Shown here: positions 23,695 through 35,642 of the stretch, in pieces | Position numbering within the stretch: position 1 is the first letter of the stretch | How the letters are laid out: every line of letters begins with the position of its first letter | NCBI GenBank assembly: GCA_028826165.1 | Contig: JAPDFW010000078.1 | Span: 1-64,000 of the forward strand | Length of the DNA: 64,000 nt | Direction of reading: 5' to 3' | DNA from: Anaeramoeba ignava | Lineage: Eukaryota; Metamonada; Anaeramoebidae | Notes under the pieces: model-generated | Database searches by the model: none | Told to the model about the DNA's origin: nothing | Seen by the model: the letters and a program-made list of their open reading frames with translations, nothing else | Position numbers and translations under genes: made by a program

Positions 23695-23776
23695 GAGAAA
23701 AAAATTAATTAAAAATTTTTTTATTTACGTGTTCTTTTTTAAAATTTAAGAAAAACAAATCAAAATTAATTTTTTT

Positions 23777-23791
23777 TATTTTCATTTTTTT
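23777..23791 (+). promoter_or_regulatory. TTTCATTTTTT element of PI31
   Basis: It ends 27 bp before ATG 23819. Confidence 0.4.
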
Positions 23792-23818
23792 CCTTTTTCT
23801 TTTCAAAATAAATTTATA

Positions 23819-24796
23819 ATGGATTTTGATTCATTTATTAAACAAAATAAATTTCAATTCGAAAAACAATCCATTTCTTCAGATTTACTCACACTTTATA
23901 TTCATTTTCACATAATAACTCAACGTCAACTCCTTTTTATTGGATTGAACTCACAAAAAAATGAAGAGATATCAAAGTCATGGAAACCTAATGAAAAGAA
24001 GCGATTGCTTAACTATCAATGCCCTATCACTGACAAATTAATTACAATTTCTATTGAACAAGTTGGCGATTATCTTCATCTTGGATTTAAACTTGGAAAA
24101 GAAGAAGAAAAACCGTATCAAATATTAATGAATAATGTTGTTGATATTTCATCTCTTGATAAATTCTTTGAGCAAGATAGTCCACAAGCTACTCAATTAT
24201 TGAAGAAAATTGATCTCTTAATTTCAATTCTTGATCTTGGACTTTTTGATAAAGAATCACAATTTCTGATTCAATTACAAAAAAAAAACGAAATGCAAAA
24301 ACAAATCCCCAATAAGACTTACGATCCAACAAGAAAACAACAAAAGGAAATTTCCCAAATTGAAAATCAAGTCGATCGAAATTCCCGTTTGAAAGATTTT
24401 GTGGAAAAACAAGATCCGAATTTAAATCCCGATTTTGATTTAGACCCTCTTAGAATCCCAAATCAAAGAAGAACAAATAGAACTCGTCCACCTTTCTCAA
24501 TTGGCGAGAATGATTTCCCTTTTGGTCCTGATCTTGGTCCTGATTTTGGTGGTAATTTTGGTGGTAATTTTATCGGTCCAAATCATCCATCTTTTTTCCA
24601 ACCTCCCAAAGGAACAGGGCGACCAAACCCACAAAACGATATTGATCCTTTCCGCATACCACCCAATTCAATTCCCCCAAAAGCTAAGTTTGATCCATTT
24701 GGTCCTCCAGAGCTTGGTTTTTCTAAAACAGGCAATCCAAATCCTGATCATTTCAAACCGCCTGATGATGATCCTCCTCCAAATATGTATTGGTGA
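23819..24796 (+). CDS. PSMF1: PI31 proteasome regulator (PSMF1 family)
   Basis: PI31 binds the 20S proteasome and acts as inhibitor or transport adaptor. The intronless 325-residue protein has the family's two parts. Residues 1-150 are a compact domain consistent with the FP domain. The tail (about 200-325) is Pro/Gly/Asp/Phe-rich with the family signatures DPLRIPN, DIDPFRIPP, PPKAKFDPFGPP and NPNPDHFKPP. It ends in NMYW, equivalent to the hydrophobic-Tyr-X end by which PI31 enters the proteasome. The stop is TGA, showing that TGA is a stop codon here. It is divergent from the PPxY protein gene and convergent with TSG101. Confidence 0.9.
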   Translation: MDFDSFIKQNKFQFEKQSISSDLLTLYIHFHIITQRQLLFIGLNSQKNEEISKSWKPNEKKRLLNYQCPITDKLITISIEQVGDYLHLGFKLGKEEEKPYQILMNNVVDISSLDKFFEQDSPQATQLLKKIDLLISILDLGLFDKESQFLIQLQKKNEMQKQIPNKTYDPTRKQQKEISQIENQVDRNSRLKDFVEKQDPNLNPDFDLDPLRIPNQRRTNRTRPPFSIGENDFPFGPDLGPDFGGNFGGNFIGPNHPSFFQPPKGTGRPNPQNDIDPFRIPPNSIPPKAKFDPFGPPELGFSKTGNPNPDHFKPPDDDPPPNMYW

Positions 24797-25109
24797 TTTG
24801 TTTAGTGCTTCTATATCATATTTTGCTTACTTTTTTTTCCTCATTTCTTCTTTTCCAATCTTTTTCCAATCTTTTTCCTTTTTCTTTTTTCTTTTTTCTT
24901 TTTTCTTTTTTGAATTTGAAATAAAAAATTTTCTTCTTTTGAAAACTTTTTTTTATAATAATCATTTTGTTTTCTTTATTTTGATTATTTTGAAAATTGA
25001 AAGAAAAGATTTAAAAAAAGAGAAGAAAATGAAAGTTTTTTCTTCTTCTTTTTTTTTTTGGATTGTTTCAAATCATCAAACAAAAATTCAATTATAAAAG
25101 ATATTATCA
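24797..25109. other. Convergent 3' spacer between PI31 and TSG101
   Basis: The spacer is T-rich with TTTTTTC runs, then mixed AT sequence. I see no repeat array, RNA gene or exon. The plus-strand frame through it is a shadow. Confidence 0.6.
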
Positions 25110-27991
25110 TTATTTGTATAATTTTTTTTGAGTTTCCAAAACTTTTTTTTGTAAATATTTTGCTAAAAATTGTTTTTGAGTCAAAGATCTTATTTGCTGA
25201 AAAAAAATTAGAATTAGAATTAGAATTAAAATTAGAATTAAAATTTAAATTATTTTATTTACATCCAAATATTCATTAAAATCAAGAACTTTATTCTTAA
25301 GTGCTTTATCTAAATAATAAATTGCTTCTTCAATTGAAGCATCTTCAGCATAAGTTTCAAATAATCTATTTTTTATTTTTTATTTATTATTATTTATTAT
25401 TTCTTTCTTTATTAAATTAATTTCTTACTGTCTTGTTAGTTCATCTTGTGGAATTATTAATTCATTAATATCTAATGAATCAAAATTCTTTGATAAATAT
25501 TCTTCAGACCATTTTTCAAATTCTTTTTGTTTTTCATTTAAAACATAAGAAATATTTTGAAACTCTTCCTAAAAAATTTTTAAAAAATAAATCCAAACAT
25601 TTTCCTTATATTTATATTTCTTTTCTTACAGCTTGAGTATTGAAAAAAGCGATTAATGATTTGATATTATCATAATTTTGTTCAAGTTCTGCTTGTTTTT
25701 GGAATAAATTATCAACTTCAGTTTGATGTTTTTTTTGGAATTCATCAAGTTCATCAGTGATTTTTTCAACTACTTTTTCTTTTAAAGTTTTTTCTTTCTG
25801 AAAAAAAGATGAATTAAAATGAATTAAAATGAATTAAAATGAATTAAAATGAAATAAAATCAAATAAAATGAAATCAATTAAAATCAATTAAAATCAATT
25901 AAAATGAAATAAAATCAAATAAAATCAAATAAAATCAATTAAAATCAATTAAAATCAATTAAAATCAATTAAAATCAATTAAAATCAAATAAAATCAATT
26001 AAAATCAAATAAAATCAAATAAAATCAATTAAAATGAATTAAAATCAAATTAAAATGAATTAAAATCAAATTAAAATCAATTAAAATCAATTAAAATGAA
26101 TTAAAATGAATTAAAATCAATTAAAATCAAATCAAATCAATTAAAATGAAATAAAATGAATTAAAATGAAATAAAATGAATTAAAATCAAATTAAAATCA
26201 ATTAAAATCAATTAAAATCAATTAAAATCAATTAAAATCAATTAAAATCAATTAAAATCAATTAAAATCAATTAAAATCAATTAAAATCAATTAAAATCA
26301 AATAAAATCAAATTAAAATGAAATAAAATCAAATAAAATCAATTAAAATGAAATAAAATCAAATAAAATCAAATTAAAATGAAATAAAATCAATTATAAT
26401 CAAATAAAATCAAATAAAATCAAATTAAAATGAAATAAAATCAATTATAATCAAATTAAAATCAATTAAAATCAATTAAAATCAATTAAAATCAATTAAA
26501 ATTAATTAAAATGAATTAAAATCAAATTAAAATCAAATTAAAATCAAATTAAAATCAAATCAAATCAATTAAAATCAAATAAAATGAATTAAAATGAATT
26601 AAAATGAATTAATAAAATCAAATAAAATGAAATAAAATGAAATAAAATGAATTAAAATGAATTAATAAAATCAAATAAAATGAAATAAAATCAATTAAAA
26701 TGAATTAAAATCAATTAAAATCAAATAAAATCAATTAAAATCAATTAAAATCAATTAAAATCAATTAAAATCAAATTAAAATCAAATAAAATCAATTAAA
26801 ATCAATTAAAATGAATTAAAATCAATTAAAATGAATTAAAATCAATTAAAATGAATTAAAATCAAATTAAATCAATTAAAATCAATTAAAATCAATTAAA
26901 ATCAAATAAAATCAAATAAAATCAATTAAAATCAATTAAAATCAAATAAAATCAATTAAAATGAATTAAAATGAACTAAAATGAAATAAAATGAAATAAA
27001 ATGAAATAAAATGAAATAAAATCAATTAAAATCAATTAAAATCAATTAAAATGAAATAAAATGAATTAAAATCAATTTTGATTTTGATTAAGAAAATCAA
27101 AGTATTCTATACAGGATAAAGAGAAGAATCAAATCTTTTTAAATTTGGAGGATCTTCTAATTTTTTTTGTGGTGGTGGTGGTTGTGGTTTTGGAATTTCA
27201 AATGGAATATCAGTTTGTAAAATTGATACTAAATGCTCAAATAATTCTGTTAAATTATGATGACTTTTCCATTTAACAAGATAAGGAAGATATATTCGAC
27301 CTTTAAATTATAATAATTTGTATTTTATTTTTTTTTTCAAATAAAATTAAAATATTTTAGCTTAAAGTTCTGTGTAAATTGAATGTTTTTTTTTACCCAT
27401 AAAATCAACATTTTTAGTATTTTTCAACTTAATATCTAAAAATTCAAAAAGAAAAAACAATTTCCAACAAATTAATTTTAATTTTAATTTTAATTTTATT
27501 TTCAATTTTATAAATGAATTTTAATTTTAATTTTATAAATGAATATTAATTACTTGGATTAGGAGGAAATACTTGACACCAAGGTGCAGAATTTGGAAAG
27601 TCTTCAAATAAAAATATACCAAGTGGTATTCTAATATTCTTTCCATTTTGTGTTGCATTTATATTGCCTTTTAAATGAAGAACTTGCACAAGTTTTCCAT
27701 CACCTTTTTCTAAATTTCAAAAAAAGAAATAATTAATTTTTATTTAAATTTTATTTAATTTTTATTTTTAAATTTATTTTTATTTTTACTAAATGGACAA
27801 ACTCCAATAGATAAATCAGTATAAAGTAAACAAATTTCTTCAAGAGCTGTTTTTACTTCATTTTTGTGTGAATACTAAATTAAATATTTAATTTGTTATT
27901 TAATTTGTTATTTAATTTTCAAAAAGGAAATTGTTTAAAATTATTTTACAGGAATTAAAGCTTTATTCCAAAATTCAACAATATTAGACAT
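25110..27991 (-). CDS. TSG101: TSG101/Vps23, ESCRT-I subunit
   Basis: ESCRT-I core subunit that binds ubiquitinated cargo for sorting into multivesicular bodies. Nine exons in transcript order: 27991-27950, 27874-27790, 27709-27554, 27435-27397, 27300-27113, 25797-25630, 25568-25429, 25365-25263 and 25196-25110, giving 335 residues (human 390). The UEV domain spans about 1-150, with LHLKGNINATQNGKNIRIPL and the signature GRIYLPYLVKWK; it is followed by a proline-rich linker (PKPQPPPPQ), a Lys/Glu coiled coil, then the steadiness box (DINELIIPQDELTRQLFETYAE, then AIYYLDKALKNKVLD). The last exon, QIRSLTQKQFLAKYLQ, aligns with the human C-terminus and would be missed by a first-stop gene model. 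Exon 4 is only 39 nt. Confidence 0.93.
25798..27112. repeat. TSG101 intron 5, AAAATCAATT/AAAATGAAAT repeat
   Basis: The 1315-bp intron consists of 10- and 11-bp units: AAAATCAATT, AAAATCAAAT, AAAATGAATT and AAAATGAAAT. Variants occur in runs, which suggests local homogenisation. Confidence 0.85.
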
Positions 27992-28321
27992 AATTTAAAA
28001 AATGTAAAAATAAATGAAAGAAGAAGAAAAAAAATGAAAGAGAAAAAAATGAATTTTTAATTTTTTATTTATCAAAAATTCAAAAAAAAAAATCAAAAAA
28101 AAAAGTAATCTTGAGTTGGAATTTTGTTTCGAAAAAAGAATAAAAGTAAAAAAAAAATGATAGAAAAGAAAAAAAAAACCAAAATAAATCAAATGAATCT
28201 GAAAGAAAAAGAAAAAGAAAAAGAAAAAGAAACTGTCAATTTTTGATCTTTGAATTTTTTGAAAGTAAAAAAAAAAAGAAAGAATGATTTTTGTTCTGCT
28301 TTGCTTTGCTTTTAAAAAATT
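27992..28321. other. Spacer between TSG101 start and C2-gene stop
   Basis: Purine-rich on the plus strand. It holds the TSG101 upstream element (28027-28052, minus sense, two copies, 35 bp before the ATG) and an AAAGAA run near 28200. Nothing else is recognisable. Confidence 0.55.
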
Positions 28322-29724
28322 TTAAACCAATGTAATCTTAATTCCAAGTTCAATTTCTCCTTTTGTATGAGTATCTTTTTCATTTCTTGGAAGTAATTTG
28401 AATTTTTTAATTACCTTTTTATTTGGAGGAAATTCTTCAAGATCAAATTTAATATCAAATTGTCCAATAAAACTAATTTAGATTTAAAAATAAGAATAGA
28501 TTTAAAAATAAATAAGTAAAATAAAAGTAAGAGAAGTAAAAAGATATTTAGATAAAGATAAATTACTCATCAGAAGAAAAACTAAAAAGAAATTAAAAAA
28601 AGAAGAATAAAATAAATGATTAGAAAATAAGTAATAAAATATATTATTAAAAAATTTTAAATACCGATCCCAATCATAACATTCAACATGAAGTGGTAAA
28701 GCTTTCTCGAATTCTTCTTGTTTTCCTAAAGCGAATGTATAAATTTCCTGAAAACAAATGAATATTTATCAATTAATATTTTTAATTTTTAATATTTATT
28801 ATTTAATTTTTATTATTTATTATTTATTATTTTATATTTAATTTTTAATATTTTTAATTTTTATTATTTTAATTTTTAATATTTTATATTTTTAATATTT
28901 TTAATATTTAATATTATATTTTTAATATTTAATATTTTTAATATTTTAATTTTTAATATTAATATTTTTATTTAATATTTTTAATATTTAATATTTTTAA
29001 TATTTAATATTAAATAATTGAAATTTCTTACTTGACCTTCAGGCCATTTTGGATTTAATGTTTTCATAATCTTTTTCGTTTTGAAAAACTCTTGACCATG
29101 TTTCAAAGTAACATACGGATCACTAGTACCAGTTCTATCCATAGCAGGCAAATCATAACCAGCACGAACTTCAACATGAACTGAATAGAAGCCTTTTTTA
29201 TTTAAAGTTGGAGCAATCTTGATATTCTCAATAAGAGTAGGTTTTTGGACATTTTTGGGTTTTTGATTTGTTTTGATCTCATCCAGATCGTTTTTTTCTT
29301 CAGTTTTGACTTGCTGAAACACAGGAACATCGCCTTCTTTCATTGGAGTAGGAAGTTCACCATCTTTCCTTTTCTTTTCTTCGTCTTCAAATTGTTTTTC
29401 ATCCATTTGAGGATATCCATCAAAAGTTGTTTGGAATTTTTTCTCAACGTAACTCACTAACTGGTTATAATCCCCAACATACTCAAGAATTTTTCCTGAT
29501 TTCTTGTCCTTGATTAATACTACATAGCTTTTCTTGTGAACTACTTTGAATCTTTTGTGTAATTCTTGCATTGTTGGTACCCAACTTCCTGTTACTGATT
29601 CAGTGTTCGTTTCTACTTTTTCAGGGAATTTCTCTTTTAATTCACACAGAAGATCATATGCTCGTTCTCCTTCTATTCCATACACGTTTCCTGTTGAAAG
29701 ATGAACAAATAATTGTTTACTCAT
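28322..29724 (-). CDS. C2-domain protein with unknown N-terminal region
   Basis: Four exons in transcript order, 29724-29032, 28747-28665, 28581-28567 and 28472-28322, encode 313 residues. Residues about 170-300 form a C2 domain: VHVEVRAGYDLPAMDRTGTSDPYVTL, then KTKKIMKTLNPKWPEG, then CYDWDRFSSDDFIGQFDI. The five acidic loop positions of Ca2+-binding C2 domains appear present, so Ca2+-dependent membrane binding is likely. The N-terminal 110 residues (MSKQLFVHLSTGNVYGIEG...) are globular-looking but unrecognised, followed by a charged linker. Exon 3 is a 15-nt microexon that exactly restores the RFSSDD loop. The upstream element lies at 29742-29758, 17 bp from the start. Confidence 0.85.
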
Positions 29725-30159
29725 TTTTGAAAAAGAATTGTAAAAAAAAAAAATGAAATTTTTGTTTTGTTTTTTTTTTTATTTAATTTTTTTTTATTTT
29801 TTTGCTTTTTTTCTTCTTTTTTTTTGGTGTTTTTTTGTTGTTTAAAAAATTTCTTCTTCTTTTTTTAAAACAAAAAAAAGGAGAAAAATAATAAATTATT
29901 AATTAAACTACTAATTAAACTCTAATTAAATTATTAATTAAACTCTAATTAAACTCTAATTAAACTCCCCAAAAAGAAAAAAAAAATTTTTTAATTCAAT
30001 TTTTATTTTTCATTTTTTTCCTTTCTTAAAAATTAAAATTTAAAATAAAATTAAAATAAAAATTAAAATTAAAATAAAATTAAAATTAAAATTAAAATTA
30101 AAATTAAAATTTGTAAATAAAATTAAAATTAAAATTAAAATAAAAATTAAAATTTAGAA
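29725..30159. promoter_or_regulatory. Divergent promoter region, C2 gene and dipeptidase 1
   Basis: It contains the C2-gene element (29742-29758, minus), several direct copies of AATTAAACTCT at about 29900-29965, the dipeptidase element TTTCATTTTTTT (30005-30021), and an AAAATT repeat tract that begins GTAAAT at about 30111 and ends TTTAG just before ATG 30160. The last part could be a 5'UTR intron, which would explain why the element lies 138 bp from the start instead of the usual 15-90. Confidence 0.45.
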
Positions 30160-32253
30160 ATGCAACACAAATTAGAAAGAAACACAGAACTTTTAAAAAA
30201 ATTAGGAGAACCAAAAGAATTATTTCAATATTTTCTTGCTTTAACAGAAATTCCAAGAGTTTCAGGAAATGTTAAACCAATTTCAGAAGCTTTAATTGAT
30301 TTTGCAAAAAAACATAAAATTGAAGTTAAAACTGATAAAACTGGAAATATTTTATTTAGAAAACAAGCAACAAAAGGAAATGAAGATTCAGTTTCAGTTT
30401 GTCTTCAAGCACATATGGATATGGTTGGAACAAAAGAACCTGATTATGAATTTGATTTCGCAAAAGATCCATTAAATGTATTTGAAAAAGATGGATGGTT
30501 AAATGCTAAATCAACAACATTAGGTGGTGACGATGGTGCTGGAATTGCAATGATTTTAGCAGCAATGACTGATAAAGAAGCTGTCCATGGACCACTTGAA
30601 GGATTATTTACTGTTGATGAAGAGGTTTAAATTCAAATTAAAATTCAAATTCAAAAATTCAAATTAAAAATTAAAATTAAAATCAAAATTAAAATTAAAA
30701 TTAAAATCAAAATTAAAATCAAAATTAAAATTAAAATTAAAATCAAAATTAAAATCAAAATTAAAATTAAAAAATTAAAATTAAAATTAAAATTAAAATT
30801 AAAATTAAAATTAAAATTAAAATTAAAATTAAAATTAAAATTAAAATTAAAATTAAAATTAAAATTAAAATTAAAATTAAAATTAAAATTAAAATTAAAA
30901 TTAAAAAATTAAAATTAAAATTTAAAATTAAAATTAAAATTAAAATTAAAATTAAAATAAAAAAATTAAAATTAAAATTAAAATTAAAATTAAAATTAAA
31001 ATTAAAATTAAAATTAAAATTAAAATTAAAATTAAAAATTAAAATTCAAAATTAAAATCAAAATTAAAATTAAAATTAAAATTAAAATTAAAATTCAATA
31101 AATAAAGACAACAAATTTGGAGCTTTAGAAATTGAAGGATCACCTTTTATTCAATCAAAATATCTTATTAATGTTGATAGTGAAGATGAGTAAAAATCAA
31201 AAATCAATTCAAAAATAATTTAAATAAAAAAAATCAATTTAAATAAAAATAATTTAAATAAAAATAATTTAAATAAAAATAAAAAGAGGAAAGATTTGTA
31301 TTGGTTCAGCTGGTGGATCTGAACGCAAAATTGAACTTCCATTAAATCAAATTGAAATTCCTAAAGAATATGATACCAAAATTGAACTTTATCTTCATGG
31401 ATTATTAGGAGGACATACAGGATGTGATATTCATGAAGGAAGAGCAAATTCAATCAAATGGTTAACTCGTATTCTTCTTAATTGTATGGAATCGGAATTT
31501 TTAATAGCTAATTTCTCTTCAGGTCATGCAACAAATGCAATTCCAAATTCAGGAAAAGTTATTGTTGTTTTAAAATCTAAAGATGTTGAAAATTTTAAAA
31601 AGAAAGCAGAAGAAATGAATGAAAAAATAATAAATGAATATAAATCAATCGAAACTAAACAACCCAAATTAGAAATGAAAACATTAGATTCAAATTTTGA
31701 AATTAAAAAAGTTTGTGATATTCAATCAGGAAAAAAATTACTTGATTTATTATTGATAATTCCACATGGAGTTTTTAGATTTTCACCTGATGTTACAGGA
31801 TTAGTTGAATCATCTCAATCTTGCAGTATTTGTACAATTAAAGAATCAACAGCAATAATTGAAATTTTAGCAAGATCATCAGTTTTGAGTCAAGTTACTC
31901 TTCTTGATCAAGAATTAGAATCAATTTGCAATTTATCATCAGCTAAATTTATTGCTGATAAATCTTCTGATTTCCCTCCTTGGGCTCCAATAGTTCATAA
32001 TAATCCACTTTTAGATACAATGAAAAGCACTTTTAATGAACTTTATCAAAAACAACCAGAAGTTTATGCTATTCATGCTGGTCTTGAATGTGCTTGCATT
32101 AATATAAAATATCCAGAAATGATTTCAGTTAGTATTGGACCTCAAATTTATGGAGCTCATTCAGTTGATGAAAAAATGAGTATTCAATCTTTTAGAGAAA
32201 CTCATAAATTTTTAATGAAATCACTTGAAAATTTATCAAAAGTTAAAAAATAA
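30160..32253 (+). pseudogene. M20C cytosolic dipeptidase, copy 1, frameshifted in exon 2
   Basis: Homologue of the bacterial-type aminoacyl-histidine dipeptidase PepD (zinc dipeptidase). Exons 30160-30624, 31108-31189 and 31287-32253 mirror the intact neighbour at 32674-35632, but exon 2 is 82 nt where copy 2 has 83. With canonical splice sites it reads TTNLEL then a stop, ending translation near residue 161. Outside that site the gene looks healthy: zinc and catalytic residues (LQAHMDMV, GDDGAG, TVDEE, NVDSEDE, HAGLEC, GAHSVDE) are all kept and exon 3 is open for 322 codons. Either copy 1 is a very young pseudogene, or a base is missing from the assembly, or a non-canonical acceptor one base upstream is used. 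I cannot decide between these. I call pseudogene provisionally. Confidence 0.55.
30625..31107. repeat. Dipeptidase 1 intron 1, AAAATT repeat
   Basis: This is a 483-bp block of nearly pure (AAAATT)n with AAAATC variants. The equivalent intron of copy 2 (33139-33220) is only 82 bp and not repetitive. Confidence 0.9.
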
Positions 32254-32673
32254 CTCTCAAGAAACAAAAGAAATTGATTTTTCTTCTTTTTCCAGAAACA
32301 ACTCACTTCAATTCAATTCTTTTTAATTCTTTTTTAATTCCTTTTTCAATTCCTTTTTCAATTCTTTTTTAATTCCTTTTTTAATTCCTTTTTCAATTCC
32401 TTTTTTAATTCCTTTTTTAATTCTTTTTCAATTCTTTTTTTCAATTCAAAAATTTAAAATAAAGAAGAAAGGAAAACAAAACAAAATTAATATATTTTGA
32501 ATATTTTTAATAATATTTTTAAAAAATAGAAATGAAATTTAATTTGGAAAAGTGAAAAATAATTTTCCCAAAAAGTAAAAAAAATAAATTTTTTGTTATT
32601 TTTATTTGTAAAAATTTAATTTCATTTTTCTTCTTCTTTCTTTTTTAATTTAAATTATTTTGAAAAAAAAGAA
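32254..32673. other. Spacer between the two dipeptidase genes
   Basis: Tandem TTTTTAATTCCTT / TTTTTCAATTCCTT units occupy about 32318-32450. AT-rich unique sequence follows, then the TTTCATTTTTC element at 32619-32630, 43 bp before ATG 32674. No exon or RNA gene seen. Confidence 0.6.
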
Positions 32674-35632
32674 ATGGAATTAAAATTAGAAAGAAACACA
32701 AAACTTTTAAAAAAATTAGGAGAACCAAAAGAATTATTTCAATATTTTCTTGCTTTAACAGAAATTCCAAGAGTTTCAGGAAATGTTAAACCAATTTCAG
32801 AAGCTTTAATTGATTTTGCAAAAAAACATAAAATTGAATACAAAACCGATAAAATTGGAAATATTTTATTTAGAAAACAAGCAACAAAAGGAAATGAAAA
32901 TTCAGTTTCAGTTTGTCTTCAAGCACATATGGATATGGTTGGAACAAAAGAACCTGATTATGAATTTGATTTTTCAAAAGATCCATTAAATGTATTTGAA
33001 AAAGATGGATGGTTAATGGCAAAATCAACAACATTAGGAGCAGATGATGGAATAGGAATTGCAATGATTTTATCAGCAATGATTGATAAAGAATCTATTC
33101 ATGGACCACTTGAAGGATTATTTACTGTTGATGAAGAGGTTTAAATTTAAATCCAAATAATCCAAAAAATCCAAAAATATTCAAAATATTTAAATTTAAA
33201 ATTAAAACCAATAAATAAAGACAACAATGATTGGAGCTTTAGAAATTGAAAAATCACCTTTTCTTCAATCAAAATATCTTATTAATCTTGATAGTGATGG
33301 AGAGTAAAATAATAAATCTAAATCTAAATATAAATCTAAATCTAAATATAAATATAAATATAAATATAAATATAAATATAAATATAAATCTAAATATAAA
33401 TATAAATATAAATATAAATATAAATCTAAATATAAATCTAAATCTAAATATAATTATAAATATAAATATAAATCTAAATATAAATATAAATCTAAATCTA
33501 AATATAAATATAAATATAAATATAAATATAAATATAAATATAATTATAAATATAAATATAAATATAAATATAAATATAAATATAATTATAAATATAAATA
33601 TAAATATAAATCTAAATCTAAAATAATAAATATAAATATAAATATAAATATAAATCTAAATATAAATCTAAAAATATAAATATAAATATAAATATAAATC
33701 TAAATATAAATCTAAATCTAAATATAATTATAAATATAAATATAAATCTAAATATATAAATCTAAATCTAAATATAAATATAAATATAAATATAAATATA
33801 AATATAAATATAATTATAAATATAAATATAAATATAAATATAAATATAAATATAATTATAAATATAATTATAAATATAAATCTAAATCTAAATAATAATA
33901 TAAATATAAATATAAATATAAATATAAATAAAAATAAAAATATAAATATAAATCTAAATCTAAATCTAAATAAATCTAAATATAAATATAAATATAAATA
34001 TAAACATAAAATATAAATCTAAATATAAATATAAATATAAATATAAATATAAATAAAATATAAATATAAATATAAATATAAATATAAATATAAATATAAA
34101 TATAAATATAAATATAAATATAAATATAAATATAAATATAAATATAAATATAAATATAAATATAAATAAATATAAATATAAATCTAAATATAATTATAAA
34201 TCTAAATATAAATATAAATATAAATATAAATATAAATATAAATATAAATATAAATATAAATATAAATCTAAATATAAAATAAATATAAATATAAATCTAA
34301 ATATAAATATAAATATAAATATAAATAAAATTATAAATATAAATCTAAATCTAAATATAAATCTAAATATAAAATAAATCTAAATCTAAATCTAAATCTA
34401 AATCTAAATATAAATCTAAATATAATTATAAATATAAATATAAATCTAAATATAAATCTAAATCTAAATATAAATCTAAATATAAATATAAATATAAATC
34501 TAAATCTAAATCTAAATATAAATCTAAATATAAATATAAATCTAAATATAAATCTAAATCTAAATCTAAATAATCTAAATCTAAATCTAAATATAATTAT
34601 AAATCTAAATATAAATATAAATATAAATATAAATAATTTAAATAAAAATATAAATAAAAATAAAGAGGAAAGATTTGTATTGGTTCAACTGGTTGTTTAG
34701 AAAGAAAAATTGAACTTTCATTAAATCAAATTGAAATTCCTAAAGAATATGATACTAAAATTGAACTTTATCTTCATGGATTATTAGGAGGACATTCAGG
34801 ATGTGATATTCATGAAGGAAGAGCAAATTCAATCAAATGGTTAACTCGTATTCTTCTTAATTGTATGGAATCGGAATTTTTAATAGCTAATTTCTCTTCA
34901 GGTCATGCAACAAATGCAATTCCAAATTCAGGAAAAGTTATTGTTGTTTTAAAATCTAAAGATGTTGAAAATTTTAAAAAGAAAGCAGAAGAAATGAATG
35001 AAAAAATAATAAATGAATATAAATCAATCGAAACTAAACAACCCAAATTAGAAATGAAAACATTAGATTCAAATTTTGAAATTAAAAAAGTTTGTGATAT
35101 TCAATCAGGAAAAAAATTACTTGATTTATTATTAATAATTCCACATGGAGTTTTTAGATTTTCACCTGATGTTCCAGGATTAGTTGAATCATCAAGATCT
35201 TGCAGTATTTGTACAATTAAAGAATCAACAGCAATAATTGAAACTTTAATAAGATCATCAAATTCAAGTATATTAAATTTTCTTGATCAAGAATTAGAAT
35301 CAATTTGCAATTTATCATCAACTAAATATATTGCTGATAAATCTTTTGATTCCCCACCTTGGATTCCAATAATTGATAATAATCCACTTTTAGATACAAT
35401 GAAAAGCACTTTTAATGAACTTTATCAAAAACAACCAGAAGTTTATGCTAGTCATGCTGGACTTGAATGTGCTTTTATTATTAACTCATATCCAGAAATG
35501 ATTGCAGTTAGTATTGGACCAGAAACTTATGGAGCTCATTCAGTTGATGAAAATTTAAATATTCAATCTTTTAGAGAAACTCATAAATTTTTAATGAAAT
35601 CACTTGAAAATTTATCAAAAATTAAAAAATAA
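32674..35632 (+). CDS. M20C cytosolic non-specific dipeptidase (PepD-like), copy 2
   Basis: Hydrolyses dipeptides in the cytosol using two metal ions. Three exons, 32674-33138, 33221-33303 and 34666-35632, give 504 residues (bacterial PepD about 485). M20 signatures: H85 and D87 in LQAHMDMV, the bridging Asp in LGADDGIG (124-125), catalytic base and ligand E154-E155 (TVDEE), Asp in INLDSDGE, His in HAGLEC and His in GAHSVDE. Lid-domain segments (LLGGHSGCDIHEGRANSIKWL, ATNAIPNSG) match bacterial PepD closely as I recall it, suggesting an old bacterial origin, though the introns show full domestication. Exon sequence is nearly identical to copy 1 over long stretches, most strikingly 34865-35170 against 31486-31791, while the introns differ in size and motif. 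Confidence 0.93.
33304..34665. repeat. Dipeptidase 2 intron 2, AAATAT/AAATCT repeat
   Basis: A 1362-bp hexamer array. The equivalent intron of copy 1 (31190-31286) is 97 bp. A plus-strand frame of Ile/Asn/Leu inside it (33246-33626) is a repeat artefact that begins in exon 2 out of frame. Confidence 0.9.
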
Positions 35633-35642
35633 TTCTTTTTGA

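Noticed and set aside
30625-31107. Transposon insertion in dipeptidase intron
   Set aside because: No terminal repeats, target duplication or coding frame; the block is only (AAAATT)n.
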